A stretch of 64,000 nucleotides of DNA from Sphingobacterium arenae. GTDB lineage: Bacteria > Bacteroidota > Bacteroidia > Sphingobacteriales > Sphingobacteriaceae. The translations under genes and the position numbers were made by a program. Below the pieces are notes generated by a model that saw nothing but the letters and a program-made list of their open reading frames with translations, was not told where the DNA came from and searched no databases. The stretch is taken from contig NZ_JACNYK010000003.1 in assembly GCF_014692505.1 (NCBI RefSeq), forward strand, positions 310,001 through 374,000, read 5' to 3'. Within the stretch, counting starts at the first letter, position 1. Every line of letters begins with the position of its first letter. Below are positions 1 to 7,740 of this stretch, in pieces.

Positions 1-2
1 GA

Positions 3-659
3 GGGCCAGATGCTGCTCACTCTTCCTTTACCGATATTCAAAAAGCTATATCTTATTCGATGACCAGTCCATTTACAACGGGAGGAATCCGAGGAAGTAA
101 AAAGCATGTTGGGCAGTTTCATCCGCGGAGTTTTAACATGGGGCTATCTAGAGAGGTTTATGAGCATACCGGAGGATTTAAATTATCCCGTCGTTCGGAG
201 GACATTGAGTTGAGTATTCGAATGATTCAGCGAGGCTTTAAGGTAGGATTGATTCCCGAAGCTTTCGTATATCATAAACGCAGAGCTACATTTGAGCAGT
301 TTTTTAAACAAACCCAAGGTTTCGGGAAAGGACGTATCGATATTTATAAGCTTTTTCCGCAAGAACTGAAGATAGTACACGTACTCCCGGCTTTTTTTGT
401 TGTAGGATTGGTTTGCCTGTTATTTTGTAATCTGATTACCTGGGCCAGAAGGGGGCAAATTCCAATGTTGACCCTGTTATGTAATATCGGTAATGTACTA
501 TTTTTAATCTACACCTGTTTATTGTTTTTGCATGCCTGGATCTGTACGAAACGTATAACTGTAGCTGGATTGGCCGTAATGGCAGCTTATACACAGCTGA
601 TAGCCTACGGTTTAGGTTTCATCGGTAATTGTATGGATCGGGTGGTGTGGAAAAAATAG
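3..659 (+). CDS. Family 2 glycosyltransferase, C-terminal part (5' end outside window)
   Basis: The reading frame is open from base 3, so the gene starts upstream of the window and only about 218 C-terminal residues are visible. They contain the end of a GT-A catalytic domain, with the acidic ED pair in SRRSEDIELS that usually carries the catalytic base, then a QxxGxGR-like stretch of the processive or membrane-linked GT2 type. About three hydrophobic membrane spans follow (roughly nucleotides 365-440, 470-550 and 555-640). The family transfers a sugar from a nucleotide-sugar donor to a lipid or surface glycan at the inner membrane. The acceptor cannot be told from this fragment. An internal ATG at base 60 is not the start, because the upstream codons continue the domain. 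Confidence 0.8.
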   Translation, partial: GPDAAHSSFTDIQKAISYSMTSPFTTGGIRGSKKHVGQFHPRSFNMGLSREVYEHTGGFKLSRRSEDIELSIRMIQRGFKVGLIPEAFVYHKRRATFEQFFKQTQGFGKGRIDIYKLFPQELKIVHVLPAFFVVGLVCLLFCNLITWARRGQIPMLTLLCNIGNVLFLIYTCLLFLHAWICTKRITVAGLAVMAAYTQLIAYGLGFIGNCMDRVVWKK

Positions 660-717
660 GACGCAACCCTATCCGATAATAAGATAAAGTTTTTTAATTT
701 GCTTAAAATTTAAAATT

Positions 718-990
718 GTGCTAGCATTTACTCAACATAATTTAGGAAAATTAGAGGATCTTTTTGCTACATTGGGCTACCGAGTGCGATATGAAAAAGG
801 TTCCTTTCGTACGGGAGCATGTGTACTCCAGGATACGCGGGTTATTGTGGTTAACCGGTTTTCGAATTTAGAAATCCGAATTCAGTCATTAGTCCAATTA
901 TTGTGTAATATGGAAGTGGAAGTTGCACGATTAGATGAGAAGAAAACGGCATTTTATAAAATGATCAAGAAAGAAGAGGCGGCACTTTGA
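718..990 (+). CDS. Conserved small protein of unknown function, coupled to the downstream hydrolase
   Basis: This 90-residue protein starts with GTG and has no signal peptide or membrane segment. Its N-terminal half looks like a mixed alpha/beta fold. Its C-terminal half is a predicted helix rich in Leu, Glu and Lys. I do not recognise the family. Its TGA stop overlaps the TTG start of the next gene (TTGA), so the two are probably translationally coupled and work in the same process. The start is the least certain element, since no ATG lies nearby in frame. Reality of the gene is supported by its full length, the coupling and the lack of any competing frame. Confidence 0.6.
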   Translation: MLAFTQHNLGKLEDLFATLGYRVRYEKGSFRTGACVLQDTRVIVVNRFSNLEIRIQSLVQLLCNMEVEVARLDEKKTAFYKMIKKEEAAL

Positions 991-1757
991 AGGTAACTTT
1001 TTTAGGTACGGGAACTTCACAAGGCGTACCTGTTATTGCTTGCCAATGTGCGGTATGCCGGTCGACCGACACACGAGATAAGCGCTTGCGCACATCTATT
1101 ATGATTCGATGTGACGATGATACAAATATGGTCGTTGACACCGGTCCGGATTTTCGTTATCAGATGTTGCGAGCGGGCGTACGGCGGTTGGATGCGGTTT
1201 TAGTGACGCATGCGCATAAAGACCATATTGCTGGTATGGATGACGTTCGCGCATTTAATTATCAACAACAGCAATCCATCCCTGTATACGGAACTGTCGT
1301 CACACATGAGTCGCTTAAACGTGAATTTTATTACGCGTTTGGCGAACAAAAATATCCAGGTGTACCGCGACTAGAGCTTCGACCCATTGTGGCCGGAGAA
1401 ACTTTTCGTGTAGGAACACAAAGTATTATACCGATCGAAGTGATGCATTATCAGATGCCCGTAATGGGGTTTCGCGTAGGAAATTTTGCCTATATTACGG
1501 ATGCTAAAACGGTGTCAGACGAGTCGAAAGCGCTCTTGAAAGGTGTACATACGTTAGTTGTAAACGCATTACAAGAAGAACCACACATATCTCATTTCAC
1601 CAAAGAAGAAGCGATCGCATTTGCCGAGGATATCCAAGCTACGACTACCTATCTGACGCATATCAGCCACCGATTTGGAAAACACGAAGATATCGAAAAA
1701 ATGCTTCCCGAGGGTGTTTACGTGGCGTACGACGGTCTTGTTATTGATACTCAATAG
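987..1757 (+). CDS. MBL-fold metallo-hydrolase, PhnP-like
   Basis: This 256-residue protein has a metallo-beta-lactamase fold. The metal-binding signature THAHKDHIAGMDD lies at about residues 74-86, a further Asp at TDAK and a late HISH. The early CxC-x2-C cysteines (CQCAVC, about residues 19-24) and the DD after the HxHxDH motif resemble the PhnP group of cyclic phosphodiesterases, which hydrolyse 5-phosphoribosyl 1,2-cyclic phosphate in phosphonate breakdown. No phn genes lie nearby, so the substrate is unknown and a general cyclic phosphodiesterase role is as likely. The start is TTG, chosen because it overlaps the upstream stop and MKVTFLGTGTSQGVP is a normal N-terminus for this family. 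Confidence 0.85.
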   Translation: MKVTFLGTGTSQGVPVIACQCAVCRSTDTRDKRLRTSIMIRCDDDTNMVVDTGPDFRYQMLRAGVRRLDAVLVTHAHKDHIAGMDDVRAFNYQQQQSIPVYGTVVTHESLKREFYYAFGEQKYPGVPRLELRPIVAGETFRVGTQSIIPIEVMHYQMPVMGFRVGNFAYITDAKTVSDESKALLKGVHTLVVNALQEEPHISHFTKEEAIAFAEDIQATTTYLTHISHRFGKHEDIEKMLPEGVYVAYDGLVIDTQ

Positions 1758-1838
1758 GATAACACGACAATATTCAAAACTTTTCTTATCCTTCCCTGTT
1801 TTATTATAGAAATAGTATTCATTTAATCTCTATATGTC

Positions 1839-1991
1839 ATGGGAAACATTCTTTATTTAATCGCAGTTATTTTGGTTATTATTTGGGCTGTTAGCTTTTT
1901 TGGTGGATATGCTTCAGGGGGTATTATCCATATCCTGTTAGTGATTGCCATTATAGCGATTCTCTTACGTTTGATACGAGGAGCTGCTTAA
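1839..1991 (+). CDS. Small membrane protein, lmo0937 family
   Basis: A 50-residue protein that is easily missed because of its length. It starts with ATG at 1839 (MGNILYLIAVILVII) and ends with a basic tail RLIRGAA before TAA. It has two membrane segments, about residues 4-20 and 29-44, joined by a Gly-rich turn (FFGGYASGG). This matches the lmo0937-type small membrane proteins common in Bacteroidota and Firmicutes, whose function is not established; stress or envelope roles are often suggested. It stands alone between the hydrolase and the convergent ispD. Confidence 0.75.
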   Translation: MGNILYLIAVILVIIWAVSFFGGYASGGIIHILLVIAIIAILLRLIRGAA

Positions 1992-1998
1992 TAATTCG

Positions 1999-2688
1999 TT
2001 AATGATTTAAATAGAGTTGGGCTATGGAAATGTCTTCCGGAAAGGTTATCTTAATATTTCGATAATCACCTAGGATAAGATGTATACTGTAGCCCAATTT
2101 TTCTACTACGGAAGCATCGTCTGTAAAAGTTGATAATTCGTCTTGTTGGAACGCTTTATGTAGAATATCTCCCTGAAACGTCTGAGGCGTTTGTACAACC
2201 CATACTTTCTCTCTATCCCACGCTTTATTTTCTTCTATGCTTCCATGTCGAATAGAATTTGTACTCGGTACTGCCGCTACCGTAGCGGTATGAACGATAG
2301 TTTGTTCAAAACAGAGATCTATCATTTCCGATGTGATGAGCGGTCGGGCGGCATCGTGAATGGCAATGAGTGTATTGTCTAGAAATTGTTGCTGTCTTTC
2401 TGCAATATAGTTTATCCCATTTCGGACACTTTGAAAGCGCGTTTCTCCACCCGCAATGACCGTATGTGGAACCTTGAAGCCGTACTTTTCGCACAACTCA
2501 TTCCAAAAGGAAAACATATTGGCATGCAATATCAATATCAATTGGAGCTTACGCTCGGTATCGGCAAACCTTTCCAGCGTATGCATAACTATCGGCTTTC
2601 CGTTAAGGAGTAGGAATTGCTTTGGTAACTCACTTTTCATTCGGTTCCCCGACCCTCCTGCGACAATAATGGCGTATCTGTTTTGCAT
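1999..2688 (-). CDS. ispD: 2-C-methyl-D-erythritol 4-phosphate cytidylyltransferase
   Basis: IspD couples CTP to 2-C-methyl-D-erythritol 4-phosphate in the non-mevalonate isoprenoid pathway in the cytosol. The 229 residues match the usual length. The nucleotide-binding loop AGGSGNRMKSELPKQF lies at residues 10-25, HDAARP at 111-116, VVQTPQTF near 174 and the C-terminal GDYRNIKIT near 208. The start MQNRYAIIVAGG is standard. The gene is alone, without an ispF partner next to it. Upstream lies a palindromic intergenic repeat rather than another gene. Confidence 0.95.
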   Translation of the reverse strand: MQNRYAIIVAGGSGNRMKSELPKQFLLLNGKPIVMHTLERFADTERKLQLILILHANMFSFWNELCEKYGFKVPHTVIAGGETRFQSVRNGINYIAERQQQFLDNTLIAIHDAARPLITSEMIDLCFEQTIVHTATVAAVPSTNSIRHGSIEENKAWDREKVWVVQTPQTFQGDILHKAFQQDELSTFTDDASVVEKLGYSIHLILGDYRNIKITFPEDISIAQLYLNH

Positions 2689-2711
2689 GTTGTTTAAAAT
2701 TAAAATTTTAT

Positions 2712-2879
2712 GTTCTTTTTTTTCCTCAAAAAAGAACCAAATGTACTATCCCCTCCTTAACCTCTGAATGCCACATGTAAAATTTTGAAATATGTAAAAA
2801 TACGATGTATGCAATATCCCTCTATTCAAAATTTTAAAGTGGCGAGTTTTTTCTCCCTTTTTTGCGGACAAAAAAGGGA
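2712..2879 (-). repeat. Composite palindromic intergenic repeat, copy 1
   Basis: Three parts are visible. A hairpin at 2854-2879 has arms TCCCTTTTTT/AAAAAAGGGA. A 74-bp core at 2770-2843 has terminal arms GCCAC/GTGGC and internal AAAATTTT blocks. A second A/T hairpin at 2712-2737 has arms GTTCTTTTTT/AAAAAAGAAC. On the minus strand the order is hairpin, A-run, core, about 30 bp, hairpin, which is the same order as copy 2 at 35272-35410. It fills the gap between sbcC and ispD. The hairpins could also serve as terminators for sbcC. Confidence 0.75.
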
Positions 2880-2881
2880 AA

Positions 2882-5800
2882 TTAATGCAACTGACTTCCT
2901 TTCTCCGTATCGTTTATCACAGTAATAGCTCGCGGAATACGTTCTTTCAGTTCTTCTACATGAGAGATTATACCAACGATACGGTTATCTCTATTCAGGT
3001 ATTGCAATGTTTCAAATACTGTATTCATACTTTCGGGATCTTGTGTGCCAAAACCTTCGTCGATAAAGAAGAAATTCTTGTCTGCTTTGTTCATAGATTG
3101 AATATTTTCCGCCAACGCAAGAGCGAGACAGAGCGCAGCCTGAAATGTTTGTCCTCCCGAAAGTGTTTTTACCGAGCGTCTAAAGCCGTTGTGCAAGAAA
3201 TCTATTACCTCAAATTCATTGTTTTCATTGATGGTGAGGCTTAAGTTATTTTTTGTTAAGCGGTGAAAACGTTGATTGGCTATTTCACACAACCGTTGTA
3301 AATGTATGCTGGACACATAGTTGACAAAACCAGAGCCTCGGAAAAGATTTTCCAAAGTCGTCAAATTGCTTTTTCGAAGCGTCAGTTTCTCGTATTGCTC
3401 CAGTAATTTTTCCTTTTTCTCGAACTCCACGCGTAAGCGGGCATATTCTTTTTCCAAAGCTCCGGTTACACGAATCTGTAATTCCAATTCCTCCCGCTTT
3501 AACGTGTAGAGCGTTGTCTTCTCTTGATAAGTTGATTCATCGTAAGTATCATTAGTTATACGTCTTTCCAAATCTGCAATATGACGTAAGAGAATTTGCA
3601 GGTTTAGATTAAATTCCTGTATAGTTTTGCGGTTACGATCTACATCGATATTCTTTTGCAAGATATGCTGTACCTGAATAATATCGCTGTAACCATGCTC
3701 TTTTAGTAATATGGAGATTTCTGTCTGTTTACTGTTAAGTTGTTGATAGAGTTGTTGAAATTGTTCTTTTGCTGCGGTGCGCTCTCCGTTGATGTGTGCA
3801 AAATCGGTTCTTAAGATTTGAATAGATTCAGATAACCTTTTATGTTCTTCTTCTAGCAATTTAATCTTATTTTCGGTTTCCTGTTTTATATTTATAAGGG
3901 CTGTTTCGTCATGTTGCTCAAAATCATCTATGTTTAATTGTTTGATCTGTAATTTGTTTTGTTGATTAAGTTGATCTAGTACAACAAGATTTTGCTCAAA
4001 CTCTGCTAGGGAGTTTTTATATTTTTCTATTTTTGATTGGCAGGTTTGCCACTGCATACGCAGGTTTTTCAAGGTAGTTTCACCTGATTTGATATGGGTC
4101 TCTGTGAGGTAGTTCTTATCTTTATAAGCGAGAAAGGCTGTCTTCTCTGTGGGAGAAAACGATTCCCATCGGAACTGTTCATGTTGGATTCTAAGTTTTT
4201 CTTCCAGTTTTTCCAGGTTAGATTCTAGTTGTGCTAATTGTATATTCTTGTCCCGCCATCGAGTGGATGCAGCCGTTAATGCTTGATGGTTCGCTTTAAG
4301 TTGTTGTAAACGCTGCTTTATTTCCGTTTGCTTACCGAGTACTTCCTGTATTGTTACCGCCACATTATGGCTCATCATAGGATATGGATGATCTAATGCG
4401 CCACATAATGGGCAAGGTTGTCCATCCGCTAGGTTGTCGGCGAACTCCGATAACTTCGCTTGCACTTTCAAATGGGTTTCTTCTTGTTGCAGTGAAGTAA
4501 GCTCGATGTTTAGATCCGTTTCCTGCTGCTGTAAGGCAGGTTCCCAATTGTCAATTGTTATGGACTGTTCTTCAAAATATTTTGTTGTTTGTGCTATCTC
4601 GTTCTGTAGTTGTTGTATTTGTGTTTTCAGTTCGTTGATACTACTATGGGTATTGTCGCTTGTTTGATACCAAGCCTCGAGTGCCAATAATACGGAAGTA
4701 TCAACACGTGTGTTTTTGAGTTCATCTAATCGCTTTTCCTCATTTTCTATCGATGCCGAAAGTTTTTTCTCATCTTCTTGAGCATCTATTAGATAAGGCT
4801 TTCCATCTTGTAGACGTTTATGGAGTGCTTCTTGTTGTTTTTTATTTTGAAGTATGCCGGTAAGCAGCTTTAAATCTTCGCTTTGTGTTTTAAATAAGTC
4901 CAGCTGTTGATAATCCGGGGCTATCTTTGCCCATTCAGCTTCCTCTTTTTCTAAACGATTTAAAATTTCACCCTTACGTGTAGTCAGTTGTTCAATTTTA
5001 TATGTGAGCTGTTCTTTTTCCTTGTTTAAGCGATGTGTTGTATTTAGGATTTCCTTAAAAGCCAATTGGGTAGATTCATACGTCTGCAAGTCTTTTTCCA
5101 ACTGCGTAATTCGAGGCTGTTCCAACAGGTATTCCTGCACTTCAATCTTTTTCTGTGCCAACTCTTCGCGGGTTTTTTTGCTTTCCATGAGCCGGCTGAC
5201 CTCTTTTTCCAGCGACACGGTTTCCTCTTTTACTAAGGTTAGATGGTGTTGTGCGGTTTCGAGCTCTTGTTGCTTGTTTCCCAATATTTCTGTAGTGACG
5301 GCATCGAAACCGGAAAGTGCACCGTTTAACTGTTCCAGTTTACTGTTGTTTTGCCGTTGTAGTGTCGCCACTTTAGGGCCTAAATCAAAACGATCAAGAT
5401 TGAAAATATCTTTCATCATCTCCGATCTATCCTTACCTCGCAACTCAAGAAACTCCTTAAATTGTCCCTGTGGGATAATAATGGTGCGTCGGAAATTGGG
5501 GTAAGTGAGTTGTGTGACGGCTGTTCCATCGTTCGAATCTAATGGAACCCACGTATCATATTTCCACTCGTAAGCATAGCGTTCCAATGACGTGGTGTCT
5601 TCAAACTTTTTTCTCCGTTTCCACTGTGCTGTGAATCGGAATTTTCGCCCTTCGTAATTTAGAAATTCGAATACGATGTTGGCAACATCCGATCGGAGGT
5701 TGAGCATATTATAGGCTCTTTTTTCTTGTTTGTTGAGTCTTTCGGTTTCTCCATATAAAGCAAAGCTAATTGCTTCAAGGATGCTGGATTTGCCCGAGCC

Positions 5801-5911
5801 CACTTTTCCAAAAATGCCAAATAGGCCGGCTTCGGTTAAATGGGTAAAATCAATTTCTTGTTTATCTTGATAAGAATATAGTCCTTCTATACTTAAATAA
5901 AGTGGTAACAT
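2882..5911 (-). CDS. sbcC: DNA repair exonuclease SbcC (Rad50-like ATPase)
   Basis: SbcC is the ATPase of the SbcCD nuclease, which opens hairpins and processes DNA ends, and it is cytosolic. The 1009-residue protein has the full SMC/Rad50 layout. Walker A (GKVGSGKS) is at about residues 35-42. Long coiled coils run from about 180 to 880. The zinc hook CPLC lies near residue 500, the ABC signature LSGGQ near 917 and Walker B FFFIDEGFGTQD near 950. It lies 2 bp downstream of sbcD, so the two form one operon in the usual order sbcD-sbcC. All catalytic motifs are intact. Confidence 0.95.
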   Translation of the reverse strand: MLPLYLSIEGLYSYQDKQEIDFTHLTEAGLFGIFGKVGSGKSSILEAISFALYGETERLNKQEKRAYNMLNLRSDVANIVFEFLNYEGRKFRFTAQWKRRKKFEDTTSLERYAYEWKYDTWVPLDSNDGTAVTQLTYPNFRRTIIIPQGQFKEFLELRGKDRSEMMKDIFNLDRFDLGPKVATLQRQNNSKLEQLNGALSGFDAVTTEILGNKQQELETAQHHLTLVKEETVSLEKEVSRLMESKKTREELAQKKIEVQEYLLEQPRITQLEKDLQTYESTQLAFKEILNTTHRLNKEKEQLTYKIEQLTTRKGEILNRLEKEEAEWAKIAPDYQQLDLFKTQSEDLKLLTGILQNKKQQEALHKRLQDGKPYLIDAQEDEKKLSASIENEEKRLDELKNTRVDTSVLLALEAWYQTSDNTHSSINELKTQIQQLQNEIAQTTKYFEEQSITIDNWEPALQQQETDLNIELTSLQQEETHLKVQAKLSEFADNLADGQPCPLCGALDHPYPMMSHNVAVTIQEVLGKQTEIKQRLQQLKANHQALTAASTRWRDKNIQLAQLESNLEKLEEKLRIQHEQFRWESFSPTEKTAFLAYKDKNYLTETHIKSGETTLKNLRMQWQTCQSKIEKYKNSLAEFEQNLVVLDQLNQQNKLQIKQLNIDDFEQHDETALINIKQETENKIKLLEEEHKRLSESIQILRTDFAHINGERTAAKEQFQQLYQQLNSKQTEISILLKEHGYSDIIQVQHILQKNIDVDRNRKTIQEFNLNLQILLRHIADLERRITNDTYDESTYQEKTTLYTLKREELELQIRVTGALEKEYARLRVEFEKKEKLLEQYEKLTLRKSNLTTLENLFRGSGFVNYVSSIHLQRLCEIANQRFHRLTKNNLSLTINENNEFEVIDFLHNGFRRSVKTLSGGQTFQAALCLALALAENIQSMNKADKNFFFIDEGFGTQDPESMNTVFETLQYLNRDNRIVGIISHVEELKERIPRAITVINDTEKGSQLH

Positions 5912-5913
5912 GC

Positions 5914-7140
5914 TTAATCCTCCGTTTCCGTTTCACTGTTAATAACCTCATTTAATAAGCCCATCAGCTCTAGATTAGGTTCTTGTCCGAGTCGATGCAG
6001 AAAGTAATCCTTAAAAAGCGCATCAATATTTTGGTCAAGATTGATGGGGTGAATCTGAGTAGAATCAGATGCTGTCTGTTGTACAATGGGAATAATGTGG
6101 ATAATGCCGTCATGTGCTTCATGTATTCGCTTCATATTGGCAGAGCTGAGAAAAGTGTCGCTTACCAATGTCAGCTCGACCAACGTATCCGGGTTTTTAT
6201 TTAACCATAATACGGCTTCATCAATATCTTCAAAGCGTTTGCGATACAGCTTCCTTCCCGCCGAAAGTGGAATAAATCGATATTTTGCGGGAAGTTCAGG
6301 AATCGCCTCTACGATTACGGTACCTTTTTCCTGTCCTGCCTCTGAAAAAGAGTATGCGAGTGGACTACTTGGATAAACCACTGGACGTTGATGGTCTCCG
6401 ATATCTTGAAATCGATGGAGATGTCCCAAGGCGGTGTATTGAATTTGTGGAGGGATAGCGTCGGAATATACAAGATCAGCGTGTCCAACTTTAAGGGGTT
6501 TTTCTCCCTCGGGTTCTTCGAGTATTTCTCCGCCACGTTGTAACATATACAAGTGGGTCGTTAACAGGTTCACGCCTTGATTGTCACAATGCGTATTCCC
6601 GATGTCAAGCCAATGCTGTTTTAAAACTTCATTTAAGTGTTGTGCTTTATTGTCCAACCCTAGGAACTGCTTTAATCGAAGTTCATTGGCAAATGGGGTA
6701 TGAATAATACGCAATGGATAGCTGTATTGAGGTAGGGATATTTCCAAAAACCCTGCAGTTACCTTACTAATAGAGAAACCATTCTTGATATGAAATGGTC
6801 GAATAGTTGCTTGGGGGTAGCCGATAAAGATGATTCCACATTCACGTGCCAGTATATCAGGCGCATCGATGCGGTCTGCGCTGTCGTGATTTCCGGCTAT
6901 GGCGATGACAGGTCGTTGTCCTTCGTGGCTTAACTTTCGCAATGTTTTGTAAAGTAATTCGACGGCTTCGACAGGTGGATTAAAGGTGTCGAAAAGATCG
7001 CCCGCCACGATGACAGCATCTACACCTTCCGCATCGGCTATTTCACATATTTCAGTTAATACTGCACGTTGCTCTTCCAATCTCGAAAAATAATCCAACC
7101 GCTTACCTAAGTGCCAATCGCTCGTATGTAATATCCTCAT
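5914..7140 (-). CDS. sbcD: DNA repair exonuclease SbcD (Mre11-like nuclease)
   Basis: SbcD is the Mn-dependent nuclease subunit of SbcCD. The 408-residue protein has the calcineurin-like phosphoesterase motifs in order: SDWHLGKRL (7-15), GDLFD (about 47), GNHDS (about 83), HLY (about 195) and GHLHR (about 240). A capping domain follows and a C-terminal tail probably binds SbcC. Start MRILHTSDWHLG is canonical. It is the first gene of the sbcDC operon, and the 86-bp gap to the SelW-like gene upstream on the same strand is A/T rich. Confidence 0.95.
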   Translation of the reverse strand: MRILHTSDWHLGKRLDYFSRLEEQRAVLTEICEIADAEGVDAVIVAGDLFDTFNPPVEAVELLYKTLRKLSHEGQRPVIAIAGNHDSADRIDAPDILARECGIIFIGYPQATIRPFHIKNGFSISKVTAGFLEISLPQYSYPLRIIHTPFANELRLKQFLGLDNKAQHLNEVLKQHWLDIGNTHCDNQGVNLLTTHLYMLQRGGEILEEPEGEKPLKVGHADLVYSDAIPPQIQYTALGHLHRFQDIGDHQRPVVYPSSPLAYSFSEAGQEKGTVIVEAIPELPAKYRFIPLSAGRKLYRKRFEDIDEAVLWLNKNPDTLVELTLVSDTFLSSANMKRIHEAHDGIIHIIPIVQQTASDSTQIHPINLDQNIDALFKDYFLHRLGQEPNLELMGLLNEVINSETETED

Positions 7141-7226
7141 GAATATATTTTTTATCTATTCTGCATTTTGGAGATTAAAATTAATGAAATTAATGCCAGA
7201 ATCTGTTAAGAAGTGTGAACTTCCTC

Positions 7227-7505
7227 TTATTTCTTGTCAGAATGCCCTAAGTCTTTATTCGGATTGACTACATCGCGAACCAATTGTTTTAGCTCCTTAA
7301 TTTCCGGAAATCGTCCCTCAGTTTTCCGATCAAAAAGAACTTCTCCATCAATTGTTACAGAAAAACGACCGCTTATTTCACTTGGCACTAACGTGACACC
7401 ATAAAGGTCATCTACAAATGTAGTTAATATTTCTTGCGCGATATAGGCAGAGCGCAGCAACCATCCGCATTTTGGACAGTATAAAATGGTGATCGTGGGT
7501 TTCAT
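7227..7505 (-). CDS. SelT/SelW/SelH-family (Rdx) thioredoxin-like protein
   Basis: A 92-residue protein with the redox motif CPKC at residues 10-13 (YCPKCGWLLR) after the first beta strand, then the typical hydrophobic helix and the SGxFxVxxDGxxLFDRK core of the Rdx family. The second redox position is Cys, so this is the non-selenocysteine form. Members are thought to act in thiol redox chemistry; the partner is unknown. The gene is probably transcribed alone or with sbcDC downstream. Confidence 0.85.
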   Translation of the reverse strand: MKPTITILYCPKCGWLLRSAYIAQEILTTFVDDLYGVTLVPSEISGRFSVTIDGEVLFDRKTEGRFPEIKELKQLVRDVVNPNKDLGHSDKK

Positions 7506-7549
7506 ATTTATGCAGATTATTTTGTTTGAAAATAAATATATATTTTTTC

Positions 7550-7580
7550 TTGTATATATACCGAGTTATCTATAAATTAG
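7550..7580 (+). promoter_or_regulatory. Bacteroidota-type promoter for small RNA candidate A
   Basis: TTG at 7550-7552 is followed after exactly 20 bp by TAAATTAG at 7573-7580, one mismatch from the TAnnTTTG consensus. Transcription would begin near 7584, at the conserved TTCATAATT segment of the RNA candidate. Confidence 0.55.
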
Positions 7581-7583
7581 TAA

Positions 7584-7672
7584 TTCATAATTCAGGCCGC
7601 TAGAGCATGGCGGTAAGTTATAATTGGTTTTACGAAGGTTTCTACTCGCCCGGGTAGAAACCTTTATTTTTA
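7584..7672 (+). ncRNA. Small RNA candidate A (paralogous family, divergent member)
   Basis: No protein is encoded here. The segment begins TTCATAATTCAGG, has a short insert with a CCGC/GCGG hairpin, then TTATAATTGG, and ends in an intrinsic terminator. The terminator stem is AAGGTTTCTAC/GTAGAAACCTT (7635-7664) with loop TCGCCCGG, followed by TTTATTTTTA. The 5' block, the TTATAATTGG block and the terminal hairpin occur in the same order at 27296, 45574 (minus) and 54100 (minus). The 25-nt insert makes this the most divergent copy. Confidence 0.55.
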
Positions 7673-7740
7673 GTCAATTATTTTTGTTAGTTTTACGGCT
7701 ACTTTTTGTTAATGCTTGTCAAAAAAATTAGGAGAAAATT